A stretch of DNA of 64,000 nt from Nitrosomonas ureae (GTDB taxonomy: Bacteria; Pseudomonadota; Gammaproteobacteria; Burkholderiales; Nitrosomonadaceae), in contig NZ_CP013341.1 in the NCBI RefSeq assembly GCF_001455205.1, forward strand, positions 248,001-312,000, in the 5' to 3' direction. Made by a program: the position numbers and the translations under genes. Within the stretch, counting starts at the first letter, position 1, and the number at the start of each line of letters is the position of its first letter. The notes beneath the pieces were generated by a model. It was not told the DNA's origin. It was given only the letters and a program-made list of their open reading frames with translations, and made no database searches. Positions 28,437-36,748 of this stretch are shown one piece after another.

Positions 28437-28564
28437 TATTGTAATAGAACGAGTTTAAGGAGAAAAACTTTCACTGATTGCACAGGCAATTATGACGTGA
28501 TGGCGAGAATGGTCAGGCCGTGAGTGGCTAAACCTAAATTTGACCAAGTGCATAGAGAGCACGT

Positions 28565-29444
28565 TGACCTGATAAGGAGCTACTCAGCGAATTCCATCAG
28601 GGACTGACGCGGTTTAATGAAACCGGACATTCCAGTTAAGAGAAAGCAATATACAAAGGAATACAAATTAGATGCAGTCAGTCTGGTATTGGATCAGGGC
28701 CATACGACATCGGAAGTATCTCGGAGCCTGGAAATCAGTGCCAATATGCTGAGGAGGTGGATCAGGGAATACCAGGCAGATGAAGCTGATCAGTCATTCC
28801 GGAGTAATGGGAAACTGACACCGGAGCAGGAAGAAATACAAAGTGACAACCAACAGCAATCACAAACAACCTGTGTTCGAGAACAAGCTGAATCGACAGT
28901 TTGATGTTAAAGCCCCGAATCAAGTCTACGTTGGCGACATAACCTACATTTGGACCCGGGAAGGCTGGCTGTGTCTGCCTGTCGTCATTGATTTGTTTTC
29001 CAGGAAAGTAGTTGGCTGGAGCATGAACTCAAGAATGAAAGCGAGGTTAGTCTGTGATGCATTGAGAATGGCTATCTGGCAACACCAGCCACAAGCAGGA
29101 TTGATAGTACAGTCGGATCGCGGATCGCATATGCCAGTAAAGAATACCGACGACTCCTAAAAATACATGGCTTTACCGGTAGCATGAGTTGTTTGGAAAA
29201 TTGTTGGGATAATTCAGCGGCTGAAAGCTTTTTTGGCAGCCTCAAACAGGAGCGAATCCACTGGCGGCATTACCAAACCCGTCATGCAGCACAGCAAGAT
29301 GTGCTGCAGTATATTTCCATGTTTTATAGCAGCCATCGACCGCATTCATACCTGGGGTACAAAAGCTCGAATCAATAGGAAGCGGAAACAGAAATATTGA
29401 AAAAATCGCTTAACTGGGTTGTCCGCTTTTACTTGACCAGGTCA
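28565..29444 (+). mobile_element. IS3-family remnant with internal deletion
   Basis: The right end is TGACCTGGTCAAGTAA-like when read inward (29444 backward). A weaker match, TGACCTGATAAGG, starts at 28565 and is taken as the left end. The content is orfA fused by deletion to the 3' part of orfB. Its right end forms the last codons of the Crp-type gene on the other strand. The total of about 880 bases is short for IS3 (usually about 1.2-1.3 kb). Confidence 0.6.
28617..29378 (+). pseudogene. IS3-family transposase orfA-orfB remnant
   Basis: orfA starts KPDIPVKRKQYTKEYKLDAV with a helix-turn-helix (TTSEVSRSLEISANMLRRW) and runs to PEQEEIQ. At that point it joins, in another frame, the orfB sequence KVTTNSNHKQPVFENK, so the N-terminal part of orfB and its overlap with orfA are gone. 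The DDE core remains (YVGDITYIW, VQSDRGSH, ESFFGSLKQERIHW), with a further shift near 29160. It cannot make an active transposase. Confidence 0.85.
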
Positions 29445-30172
29445 TATTGAGCGAAATACTTGCCGAGAATTCTTTCGTTTTGCTCCCTGACTACTCCGTA
29501 ACACTCGCAAGTGGTAGCCAACAGGCCCTTGCGATCGAGCAATTCTATTTTACCACGGGTGCGTTTTATAAGTCCTTTTTCCTGAAGCTGAGTAGCCGCG
29601 AGGGAAACACTTTCGCGGCGCACGCCCAATACTTGTGAAATTCGCGCTTGCGTCAAATTAAAAACGGTAGATCGTAAAGTGTCATTATAGATCAGTAAAT
29701 AGCGGCACAGCTGCTGTTCAATGGAGTGCAGACGATTACAGATGATACTTTGAGAGAGTTGAACTATCAGCGTCTGTGTATAACATAAACAAATTTCCTG
29801 AAAACATGGTAATTCCTCAAAAAATTTCTCTGCGTATTTAGCCTCCATGACATAAGCTTGACCAGGATTCATGACAACTGCTCTTTTAGCCATTCGGGCA
29901 TCTCCGACAAAGGTTACAATGCCAACCATACCTTGCCGACCTGTCATTCCAACCTCAATCGAATTTCCGTCTTCTGTATCGTAGAGCATGCAGATCATGA
30001 CAGTAGTAGGAAAATAGATATGCTTACGCCTTTCATCCATTTCCCACAAGACCTGATCCATTTCCAGATCGACCAGCCTTAACGAAGGCTTAATCACGTC
30101 GAATTCGTTTTGTGGCAAAGCCGCTAAAAGCTGATTCTGTATTTTAGCAGCTACTTCTTCAACCGTAGACAT
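29429..30172 (-). CDS. Crp/Fnr-family transcription regulator with IS-derived C-terminus
   Basis: 247 residues. An N-terminal cyclic-nucleotide-binding-like barrel (VLWEMDERRKHIYFP, SIEVGMTGRQGMVG) and a C-terminal winged helix (FNLTQARISQVLGVRRESVSLAATQLQEKGLI) are clear. The sensing cysteines of FNR are absent, and cAMP contacts are not obvious, so the signal is unknown. The last codons, Asp-Leu-Val-Lys-stop, are read from the terminal repeat of the IS3 remnant downstream, so the natural C-terminus has been replaced. The DNA-binding domain is complete. It is the only apparently functional non-transposon gene in the IS-rich region. Confidence 0.85.
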   Translation of the reverse strand: MSTVEEVAAKIQNQLLAALPQNEFDVIKPSLRLVDLEMDQVLWEMDERRKHIYFPTTVMICMLYDTEDGNSIEVGMTGRQGMVGIVTFVGDARMAKRAVVMNPGQAYVMEAKYAEKFFEELPCFQEICLCYTQTLIVQLSQSIICNRLHSIEQQLCRYLLIYNDTLRSTVFNLTQARISQVLGVRRESVSLAATQLQEKGLIKRTRGKIELLDRKGLLATTCECYGVVREQNERILGKYFAQYDLVK

Positions 30173-30609
30173 ATTGATACCTAGACCGCGATCTTTATCT
30201 GCATTGTCAGTTGACCTGAAAGTCTTTATTTTTAGAAAATCGTTAGTAACCGTGATATTAGCATATTAAAGTCTGAGGTATTATGATTTTCAAGGAGTCC
30301 GAAGTTTCATAAAATGAAGACATGAAATGGAGGATGGAGATGGAATTACCCCGCACACAATATAGTCAGGAATTTCGGAAGGAATCAGTTAAGTTTTTCA
30401 AAGAAAGCGGATTGACTCTGGTTGAAGCAGCAAAACGGCTGTCGTTACCCCAAGGGACACTAAAGAATTGGGTTTATGCTGGCAAACGAGGAGAACTCGC
30501 TGCAGTAGGCAAGCATCAGAAGCTGCTGATCGAACTTGAACAGGGCATCCAGAGTTAAACGGGAATTAGCAGAAGTGAAGATGGAGCGTGACTTCATAAA
30601 AAAGTGTGC

Positions 30610-31840
30610 TGGAGATTCAACCGGTCATAGCAACACTGCTGAAATTTTCTGTGATGGCGATAAAAAATTCAACGTTTTTCTTGGCCGATCATTTAACTCT
30701 TCTGCCATCATGTCGAGTTGCTCTTGTGAATAAACGGATAGATCGGTCTTTTTAGGCATATATTGACGCAGTAGTTTATTAGTATTCTCATTGGTTCCTT
30801 TTTGCCAAGGTGACTTAGGATCACAGAAATAGACTTTGATATCGGTATCAATAGTGAACAGTTTGTGCTGCGCCAATTCCATCCCTCGATCCCAGGTCAA
30901 CGTTTTTTTTCAGTTGCTGGGGCAGCTCAATGAATTTTTGGGTGATAGCGCTAACCACAGCATGAGTATCGTTCCCGGTTAATTTAACCAGCAATGTATA
31001 ACGGGAACTTCGCTCGACTAAGGTTGCGATATACGACTTTTGGGTACCGCAGATTAAATCGCCTTCCCAGTGTCCCGGGATGATCCGATCGTTCACCTCT
31101 TGCGGCCAATCATGGATGGATACCGCATCAATATTAGCGCCTCGGGCATTGCCTTTGGTATTGAAGTGCTTGGATTGACGCATCACCCGTTGCGTCCGCA
31201 ACTGCCGGAGTAGCTCTTTTTTTAAAGCACCGCGCGATTGAATGAACAGCGCTTTATAGATGGTTTCGTGTGAAATATGCATAGCCGATGCTTCAGGATA
31301 AGTTTGTTTTAGCCAACCCGCCACTTGTTCTGGTGACCATTTGCTAGCCAGTTTATCCGATACGATAGCGCGTAAGTTGGCGTCGTCATTAAGCTTACAG
31401 GTTTTTGGCCGTTTGGCTTTCATCCAGGCGCGTCTATCGGCTGCTACAGCACGGTATTTCGATAGTCCGCCATTGCGGTTGATTTCTCGGGAAACCGTTG
31501 ACGTGGTCCTGTTGAGATTTCTGGCAATCGCTCTAAAGGATAAATTAGCCGATAGGCCTCGTGATATTTCCTCACGCTCTAGTAACGACAAGTCCCTGAC
31601 CGAACGTTTGGGTGGCGATGGCTTTATTCCACCGGATTTTTGTAAGTAGCAAAATACCGAACCGGCATGTTTATTCAATTGCCGGCCGATTTCACTCAAC
31701 GATTTGCCTTCTGACCATAGCTGCCACATGGTTTCCTGTTGATGATAAGTAAAACTTCGTTTTGAGGGTTGATGATTCATGAGCTCACTCCAAATGTAAA
31801 CTATACAATTTAAGTGTTGCTTTCATCCATTGAATCTCCA
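30610..31840 (-). mobile_element. IS30-family insertion sequence
   Basis: 1231 bases bounded by imperfect inverted repeats beginning TGGAGATTCAA (30610 inward) and ending TTGAATCTCCA (to 31840), with a further shared AGCAACACT about 25 bases in. GC is duplicated on both sides (30608-30609 and 31841-31842); removing the element and one GC restores the IS3 orfA reading Lys-Cys-Ala-Thr-Tyr-Phe. The transposase is on the minus strand. Confidence 0.88.
30625..31780 (-). pseudogene. IS30-family transposase with one-base frameshift in an A8 run
   Basis: The 5' part (to about 30905) has the IS30 helix-turn-helix (FRAIARNLNRTTSTVSREI), the H-E-T-I-Y segment and the first DDE Asp in HWEGDLICG. The 3' part (LTWDRGMELAQH ... 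DPKSPWQKGTNENTNKLLRQYMPK) is in another frame. The switch is at a run of eight A (30901-30910 region); seven would restore a continuous reading of about 380 residues. It may be a true mutation, a sequencing error, or a slippage site that still allows some full-length protein. Confidence 0.8.
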
Positions 31841-32246
31841 GCGACGTATTTCGCCAAGGAGTCACGGTGAGATACGGTCTGATTGAGTCGATGCGACGAA
31901 GCTATTCGGTTGGGCTCATGTGTCAAGTATTGAATGTTTCCGAGAGCGGCTCTCATGCTCAAAGAACGCGCCCGCTTTGTAAACGTAAGCGGGAGAATAG
32001 AAGGCTGGAAATAGAAATACTGGCCGCACACCAACGTACACGAGAGACCTACAGTGCAAAGCGCTTGCATCATGATTTGGCGGATATGAGAGCTGGTTGT
32101 ACTTGGCTGGAATAAAAGATCTATTTAATGGCGAACTGGTGGGCTATGCCATGAATGAGAGAATGACCAGGAGCCTGGTTATACAGGCATTATTTCGTGC
32201 AACAGCGAAAAAATATCCGGACAAAGGACTCATTGCTCACTCGGAT

Positions 32247-32519
32247 AGTAAGAATACATGCACCAGATTTCAATAATGAGTTGACTCAATTATTGAATGA
32301 GTAATTATTGGAGCTCTGGTGCCGTAAGGGTTGCCAAGTTTCCTGACCCCCACTCTGATCGACCACAATTTGTGTCATTCCTCGGATCTGTCGGTTACTT
32401 GGCAACATCTGACGGTGAGGTTTCACCTCGCCTTTGTCTGTGACCCAAGAAGGGCCTGATCGCTTATCTCTTTACTGTCTTGTCCTGACAATCGGTTTCG
32501 GTGAATCCCTATCAATAAC
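32247..32519 (+). ncRNA. Predicted IS110 bridge RNA (copy 2)
   Basis: Same structure as in copy 1: a closing stem 32330-32339 with 32397-32406; candidate left target guide CACTCTGATCG at 32351-32361; candidate right target guide ATTCCTCGG at 32377-32385; candidate donor guides AGAAGGGC at 32448-32455 and TTACTG at 32472-32477. The left guide agrees with the reconstructed target CACTCGGATCG at 10 of 11 positions. The one base change from copy 1 (32499) is outside these guides. Confidence 0.6.
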
Positions 32520-32542
32520 TGTATTCAAAATGGGGAACGAAA

Positions 32543-33625
32543 ATGAATAATCAATCATTATCCAATCATCAAACCATTGTTGGGGGAGTCGATACACACA
32601 AAGATCTTCATTTCGTCGCTATAGTCGATGCCTATGATCGAGTACTTTCCAGTAATTCTTTCCCAACGACGCGACAGGGTTATAAATCAATGTTGGATTG
32701 GATGCAATCTTTTGGTGAGGTCAAGCGCATTGGAATAGAATGCACAGGGACTTATGGTGTAGGCTTGTTAAGATATTTACAACAATTTGATATCGAAATT
32801 TTAGAGGTTACTGCACCAGATAAAACAATTCGGCGCAAACGTGGTAAAGACGACACAATTGATGCGGAAAATGCGGCGCATGCAGCATTTGCTGGTATAC
32901 GCACCGTCACACCTAAAACGCGTGATGGCATGGTCGAATCGCTACGGGTTCTCAAGATGTGTAGGAAGACCGCCATTGCAGCTCGCCGTATCGCACTACA
33001 AATGATCCAAATGAATATTATCTCTGCGCCAGAAGCGATTCGTGAATCACTACGCACAATGACTCGAATGCAATTAATCCGTACCCTTGCTGCCTGGCGA
33101 CCAGATCTGAGTGGGTATCGTGATATATCAACTGCATACAAAATTGCATTGAAATCGCTTGCACGACGATATTTGGAGTTACATGACGAAATTGCAGATT
33201 TGGATGTGATGATTTCCGTCATTGTTGATGAATTAGCCCCCGAACTGATTACAGGCAAAGCCATTGGATATGAATCTGCGGCACAGCTACTCATTACCAT
33301 AGGAGACAATCCGGAACGCTTAAAGTCTGAAGCTAGCTTTGCGGCGTTGTGTGGTGTCAATCCAATTCCTGCCTCATCAGGCAAGGTCAATAGGCACAGG
33401 TTAAATCGTGGGGGTGATAGAGCGGCTAACAGCGCGCTGCATATTATTGCTATAGGACGATTGCGGATAGACGCCAGAACTAAAGAGTATGTTGAAAAGC
33501 GTTTAACTCAGGGTCACACTAAACTTGAAGCACTTCGTTGCCTTAAACGTTATATCGCAAGAGAGGTATATTACACTTTGAGAAAGAGAAATAATTTAAT
33601 CAATAGCGCACAAATTGCAGCTTGA
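32543..33625 (+). CDS. IS110-family transposase, copy 2
   Basis: 360 residues, identical to copy 1 except Leu for Met at position 189. The DEDD residues (D17, E66, D104, D107) and the C-terminal serine region PASSGK are intact. Near identity of both copies and undamaged frames point to recent transposition within this genome. It is co-oriented with the interrupted IS3 transposase gene. Confidence 0.95.
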   Translation: MNNQSLSNHQTIVGGVDTHKDLHFVAIVDAYDRVLSSNSFPTTRQGYKSMLDWMQSFGEVKRIGIECTGTYGVGLLRYLQQFDIEILEVTAPDKTIRRKRGKDDTIDAENAAHAAFAGIRTVTPKTRDGMVESLRVLKMCRKTAIAARRIALQMIQMNIISAPEAIRESLRTMTRMQLIRTLAAWRPDLSGYRDISTAYKIALKSLARRYLELHDEIADLDVMISVIVDELAPELITGKAIGYESAAQLLITIGDNPERLKSEASFAALCGVNPIPASSGKVNRHRLNRGGDRAANSALHIIAIGRLRIDARTKEYVEKRLTQGHTKLEALRCLKRYIAREVYYTLRKRNNLINSAQIAA

Positions 33626-34194
33626 CATTTAGAAGGGCATCCGCGGCAGCCAATACTGTGCGCATGATTACCAGAATTTATTGCAACAATTTGGCATGAT
33701 CGCTTCCATGAGTCGCAAAGGGGACTGCTATGATAATGCTCCGATGGAAAGCTTCTGGGGATATTTAAAACCGAGCTGGTGCATCATCGGAGATTCAAAA
33801 CACGGCAACAAACCATTCAGGAGATTACCGAATATATCGAAATATTCTATAACCGACAGCGCAAGCAAGAAAAATTAGGTTATTTATAGCCTGCACAATT
33901 TTCGCAGCAGTACTAGGCAAATCTACTCGCTGCTTAAACCTATGGACTCCATTTTTGACAACATACCTCAACCAGCACTATCACTGATTTTATAAGACTT
34001 GTCTTTGAATTTCGCTTGACTAATAGCTATATGCGTAAGCATATGATGGTATCTCGTAAAGTTGCTTGAGGAACTACCACCAAAATTATGGTATGTAAAG
34101 CTTTCTTATGAGATTATCTGATATATAAATGTGCATTAAAACTTAACTAATTCAATGCATTTGATACGATATGAAACTTTCTGAAAACCTTTAT

Positions 34195-34281
34195 TGGTGC
34201 CGAGAGGGGGAATCGAACCCCCATGATGTCACCATCGCGGGATTTTGAGTCCCGTGCGTCTACCAATTCCGCCATCTCGGC
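34195..34281 (-). tRNA. tRNA-Leu (anticodon CAA)
   Basis: 87 bases on the minus strand with an encoded CCA end. The acceptor stem GCCGAGA pairs with TCTCGGC. The D-arm has AATTGGTAGAC, the anticodon stem CGGGA/TCCCG holds the loop CTCAAAA with CAA at positions 34-36, a long variable arm (class II) follows, and the T-arm is GGGGGTTCGATTCCCCC. It reads UUG. It lies 225 bases past the end of the IS cluster; there is no sign that the cluster integrated in it. Confidence 0.96.
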
Positions 34282-34504
34282 CAAAACATTTTACTGTTCT
34301 TGAATAAACAGAAAGCGCGATTATCACTGAAAACCCGGTGTACAGCAAGCAGCATGGTGGAAAATGTACTAATGGAAAGGGCACTCGCTACCCTAAACAA
34401 CATCGATGCGCCACAAGTAAGTGGCATCTCATATAGTGTGGTAGTTCAATAAAGCCGGATATTGAGCGGCACTTTTGAACTGAACAATCTGAGAGAAAAT
34501 ACTG

Positions 34505-35587
34505 CTAGGGTATTTCAATACATGCGGCCAGATCCTTAGCTAGTGTCTCCAGAATAGCCGCTTCTTTTAGCCCATCGATCAGGTTCCTGGGAATACCTGA
34601 CAACCCGGTTTGAGCGCCTGCTAGTGCACCCGTGAGAATAGCGCGCGCCTGGTTTTGTCCACCGCCATTAACAGCATTGAGTACAGCCGATTCAAAATCG
34701 CTGGGAAAACGAGCTGCAAGATAATAGGCAGCAGGCAATTGGTGATAAATGGCACAAGGCATGCCATAAACAATCGATACTTTCCATGCCGGCTCTATAC
34801 GAATTTCCGGATCATTAACGGCTGCGGCCATATACGAAGGTGTCAGCAATGCATCCGGTGAGGCGAACCGTCCTGCGCGAGGCGGGTCAGGATCACCCGG
34901 ACGTGGCATTTGTAAATTATCCCGCGTTACTACATGAAAGGGCAGTTCGCCTTTTTTTACTAATTTCATGAGCTTCCCGGACAACTCCGTATCCAGAGCA
35001 TGTCCCTGAATCAAAAGGCTCAATACTGCGCCATACGCGACAGTCAGTGATACTACGATTTCATCAGATTGGGTCAGGAGGGTATTTTGGGTTATCGCAT
35101 CGGCAAGCTGACCAGGTTTCAGTGCATAGCGGACCGCAATGGCAAGGGTACGCTCTATGGCTTCAGTCGTATCGGCGTGACTACCGGTTTCCCCCCAAGG
35201 CAGTTTTTGCTGCACCCGCCGCCGCCATACCTCACGAATTGACTGGCTGGTGTACCCGCCGGGCCCGCTCACCGGTGTCCCATCGAGTAGGGGTAAAAGT
35301 TCTTCATCCAGACGGCGGCAAAAATCTTCTGTATCATAGCCGCCCCGGTCAACTAGTGAACGCACCATAAGCGTGAGAATGAAACCTGCTTGCGATAACT
35401 GGCCGCCTTTAAGGCCTGCATGATACCTATCAGGTTTGGGATCAGTATAGGAACTGATCCACTCCCCATAATCACGTCGGAGATCGTCCAGACTATAGTA
35501 CCAGTGTGGGCCGAGGGCCAGTGCATCACCAATGAAAGCGCCCATGATGGCGCCACTAGCACGATCCTGAATGCTCTTTTTCGACAT
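34505..35587 (-). CDS. ADP-ribosylglycohydrolase family protein
   Basis: 360 residues from the ATG at 35587. A GTG two codons upstream is open, but AGGAGG sits five bases before the ATG, which fixes the start. The family N-terminus GAIMGAFIGDALALGPHWYY and the C-terminal NAVNGGGQNQARAILTGALAGAQTG are present; in the family the acidic residues near these bind two metal ions. It probably removes ADP-ribose from a protein or small molecule, but the target is unknown. No DraT-like transferase is nearby, so a nitrogenase role is not supported. Confidence 0.85.
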   Translation of the reverse strand: MSKKSIQDRASGAIMGAFIGDALALGPHWYYSLDDLRRDYGEWISSYTDPKPDRYHAGLKGGQLSQAGFILTLMVRSLVDRGGYDTEDFCRRLDEELLPLLDGTPVSGPGGYTSQSIREVWRRRVQQKLPWGETGSHADTTEAIERTLAIAVRYALKPGQLADAITQNTLLTQSDEIVVSLTVAYGAVLSLLIQGHALDTELSGKLMKLVKKGELPFHVVTRDNLQMPRPGDPDPPRAGRFASPDALLTPSYMAAAVNDPEIRIEPAWKVSIVYGMPCAIYHQLPAAYYLAARFPSDFESAVLNAVNGGGQNQARAILTGALAGAQTGLSGIPRNLIDGLKEAAILETLAKDLAACIEIP

Positions 35588-35874
35588 ATGCACCTCCTAT
35601 ATACAAAAATAGAGATTGCAATCTTGGAACCACGTCTTACACATAAAGTTTTCCAAGGCATTCTATCATGTGACTAAGCGCGGTAATACACGGGAAGGTA
35701 TCCATGGCAACGATACTAATCTTCAACAATGCTGTCTGCTGCATCCTCGAACCTTGATCTGAGCCCTAATGCAGTTGTAAAGTAGGTGAAAAAGAGTTAA
35801 TAAAGCCTCTAATGCAAGGCAAAGTCACAACACAGTTTGTGTCCAAATGGTTCCGACTTAGAAAAGAGAGAAGC

Positions 35875-36516
35875 ATGAAGAAACCAATAATAATCATATT
35901 ATTAATTTTACAACCCCCGCTTCTGGTTGGCTGTGTACACAGTATTTTTCACTCCAATCCCAAGGATGGAGAAAAATCCGCCTTCATTCGTGCGCTGGAA
36001 GAAGACACCTCGCAATGTAGGCAAAGTATCGAGAAAACAACACTTCCTAACACCCGCGACAAGATTTTCTGGATATCCGGCCTCAGCGAACCTACCTTGG
36101 CCATGCAAACTGACACGAGCTATATTCAGGAAAAAGAAAAATCAGAAATCGCCAAGCTATACCAACTGGTCGATTTTTGCCAGAGCATCTATCGCAGAAC
36201 CGTTACTTCATTCATTAATGATGAATACGGAGAGTATTTCAAAAATCACCTGCTTTCAAAACATAAGAATCTAAATGATCTTAATGGTGGCATGATTACT
36301 TATGGCGCTTATAATCGAACTGAAGTCGAACTCAGTAAACAATTGATTACGGATTTACGACTGTTGAATGAGAAATACCCTGCTCAGGCCAGACAACCAC
36401 CCACTCAGTACAATCTAACCTACCAAAATCCCTTTACCACACAACGAGTAACTTCAAGATTTATGCAATTCTTATTTCTCGATTTAATTTTGTATTTGCC
36501 GATACTCATTTTATAG
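35875..36516 (+). CDS. Predicted lipoprotein of unknown function
   Basis: 213 residues from the ATG at 35875; the frame is open 21 codons further upstream, but only the later start gives a proper leader (Lys-Lys, hydrophobic stretch, then LVGC lipobox). RBS AGAGAG precedes it. The mature part is polar, with a few cysteines (SQC, DFC) and no recognised domain. The C-terminus is strikingly hydrophobic (FMQFLFLDLILYLPILIL) and could be a second membrane anchor. No function is assigned. Confidence 0.6.
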   Translation: MKKPIIIILLILQPPLLVGCVHSIFHSNPKDGEKSAFIRALEEDTSQCRQSIEKTTLPNTRDKIFWISGLSEPTLAMQTDTSYIQEKEKSEIAKLYQLVDFCQSIYRRTVTSFINDEYGEYFKNHLLSKHKNLNDLNGGMITYGAYNRTEVELSKQLITDLRLLNEKYPAQARQPPTQYNLTYQNPFTTQRVTSRFMQFLFLDLILYLPILIL

Positions 36517-36748
36517 TAAGTAACTGATTATATTTAATTAATATTTGTCACAGCTGATAAAATTAATCAACTGACCAGCATCTCAACGATTTCCTCAAAA
36601 CCAAGGCAATGCTCGAGAACAAGCTGTACATAGCACGATAAGTTTATCTCCAAACCAATATTCAAAGCCTTGCCTTGGCAGCAGAGTCCATGTAGTCTTC
36701 TCAAGTTATTAATCGCCTTAAATCAGACAGCTACAACTAAAGGAAATC

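Larger units (their letters stand above)
32247..33643 (+). mobile_element. IS110-family insertion sequence, copy 2
   Basis: A near-identical direct repeat of 2653-4049 (offset 29594), with differences seen at 32499 and 33107. It is inserted in the orfB of the IS3 relic exactly after the codons His-Ser-Asp; the next target codons Arg-Gly-Ser-Gln-Tyr resume at 33642-33644. The left flank TCACTCGGAT (32237-32246) resembles the left flank of copy 1, ATCACTCTGAAC (2641-2652). There are no terminal repeats and no clear duplication. Confidence 0.92.
30340..33916 (+). pseudogene. IS3-family transposase orfA/orfB, split by two insertions
   Basis: orfA (ELPRTQYSQEFRKESVKFFK, helix-turn-helix LTLVEAAKRLSLPQGTLKNW) shifts frame near 30555 into VKRELAEVKMERDFIKKC and stops at the IS30 at 30610. 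The frame resumes after 31842 with TYFAKESR and orfB (RYGLIESMRRSYSVGLMCQVLNVS). A deletion near 32095 joins DLADMRAG to YLAGIKDLFNGELVGYAMNERM. The gene reaches HSD at 32246, is split by IS110, and continues RGSQYCAHDYQNLLQQFG to 33916 with another shift. Dead gene. Confidence 0.85.
30274..33970 (+). mobile_element. IS3-family element interrupted by IS30 and IS110
   Basis: The ends are TGAGGTATTATG...GGAGTCC (from 30274) and GGACTCC...ACATACCTCA (to 33970), which are inverted repeats of each other. Between them lie orfA, an IS30 element at 30610-31840, the 5' part of orfB, IS110 copy 2 at 32247-33643, and the 3' part of orfB. Subtracting the two insertions leaves about 1.07 kb, short of a normal IS3 by about 200 bases, which matches an internal deletion in orfB near 32095. 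Confidence 0.8.

Noticed and set aside
2653..33643. The two IS110 copies forming a 31-kb composite transposon
   Set aside because: IS110 elements have no terminal inverted repeats and move as circles of the single element. No flanking duplication surrounds the whole segment, and its content is mostly ordinary chromosomal genes.
33971..34281. tRNA-Leu as attachment site of a genomic island
   Set aside because: No integrase, no repeat of the tRNA 3' end elsewhere, and the neighbouring IS cluster has its own ends.
34505..35593. Dinitrogenase reductase-activating DraG
   Set aside because: Only the general ADP-ribosylglycohydrolase pattern is seen, and no draT or nif gene is near.
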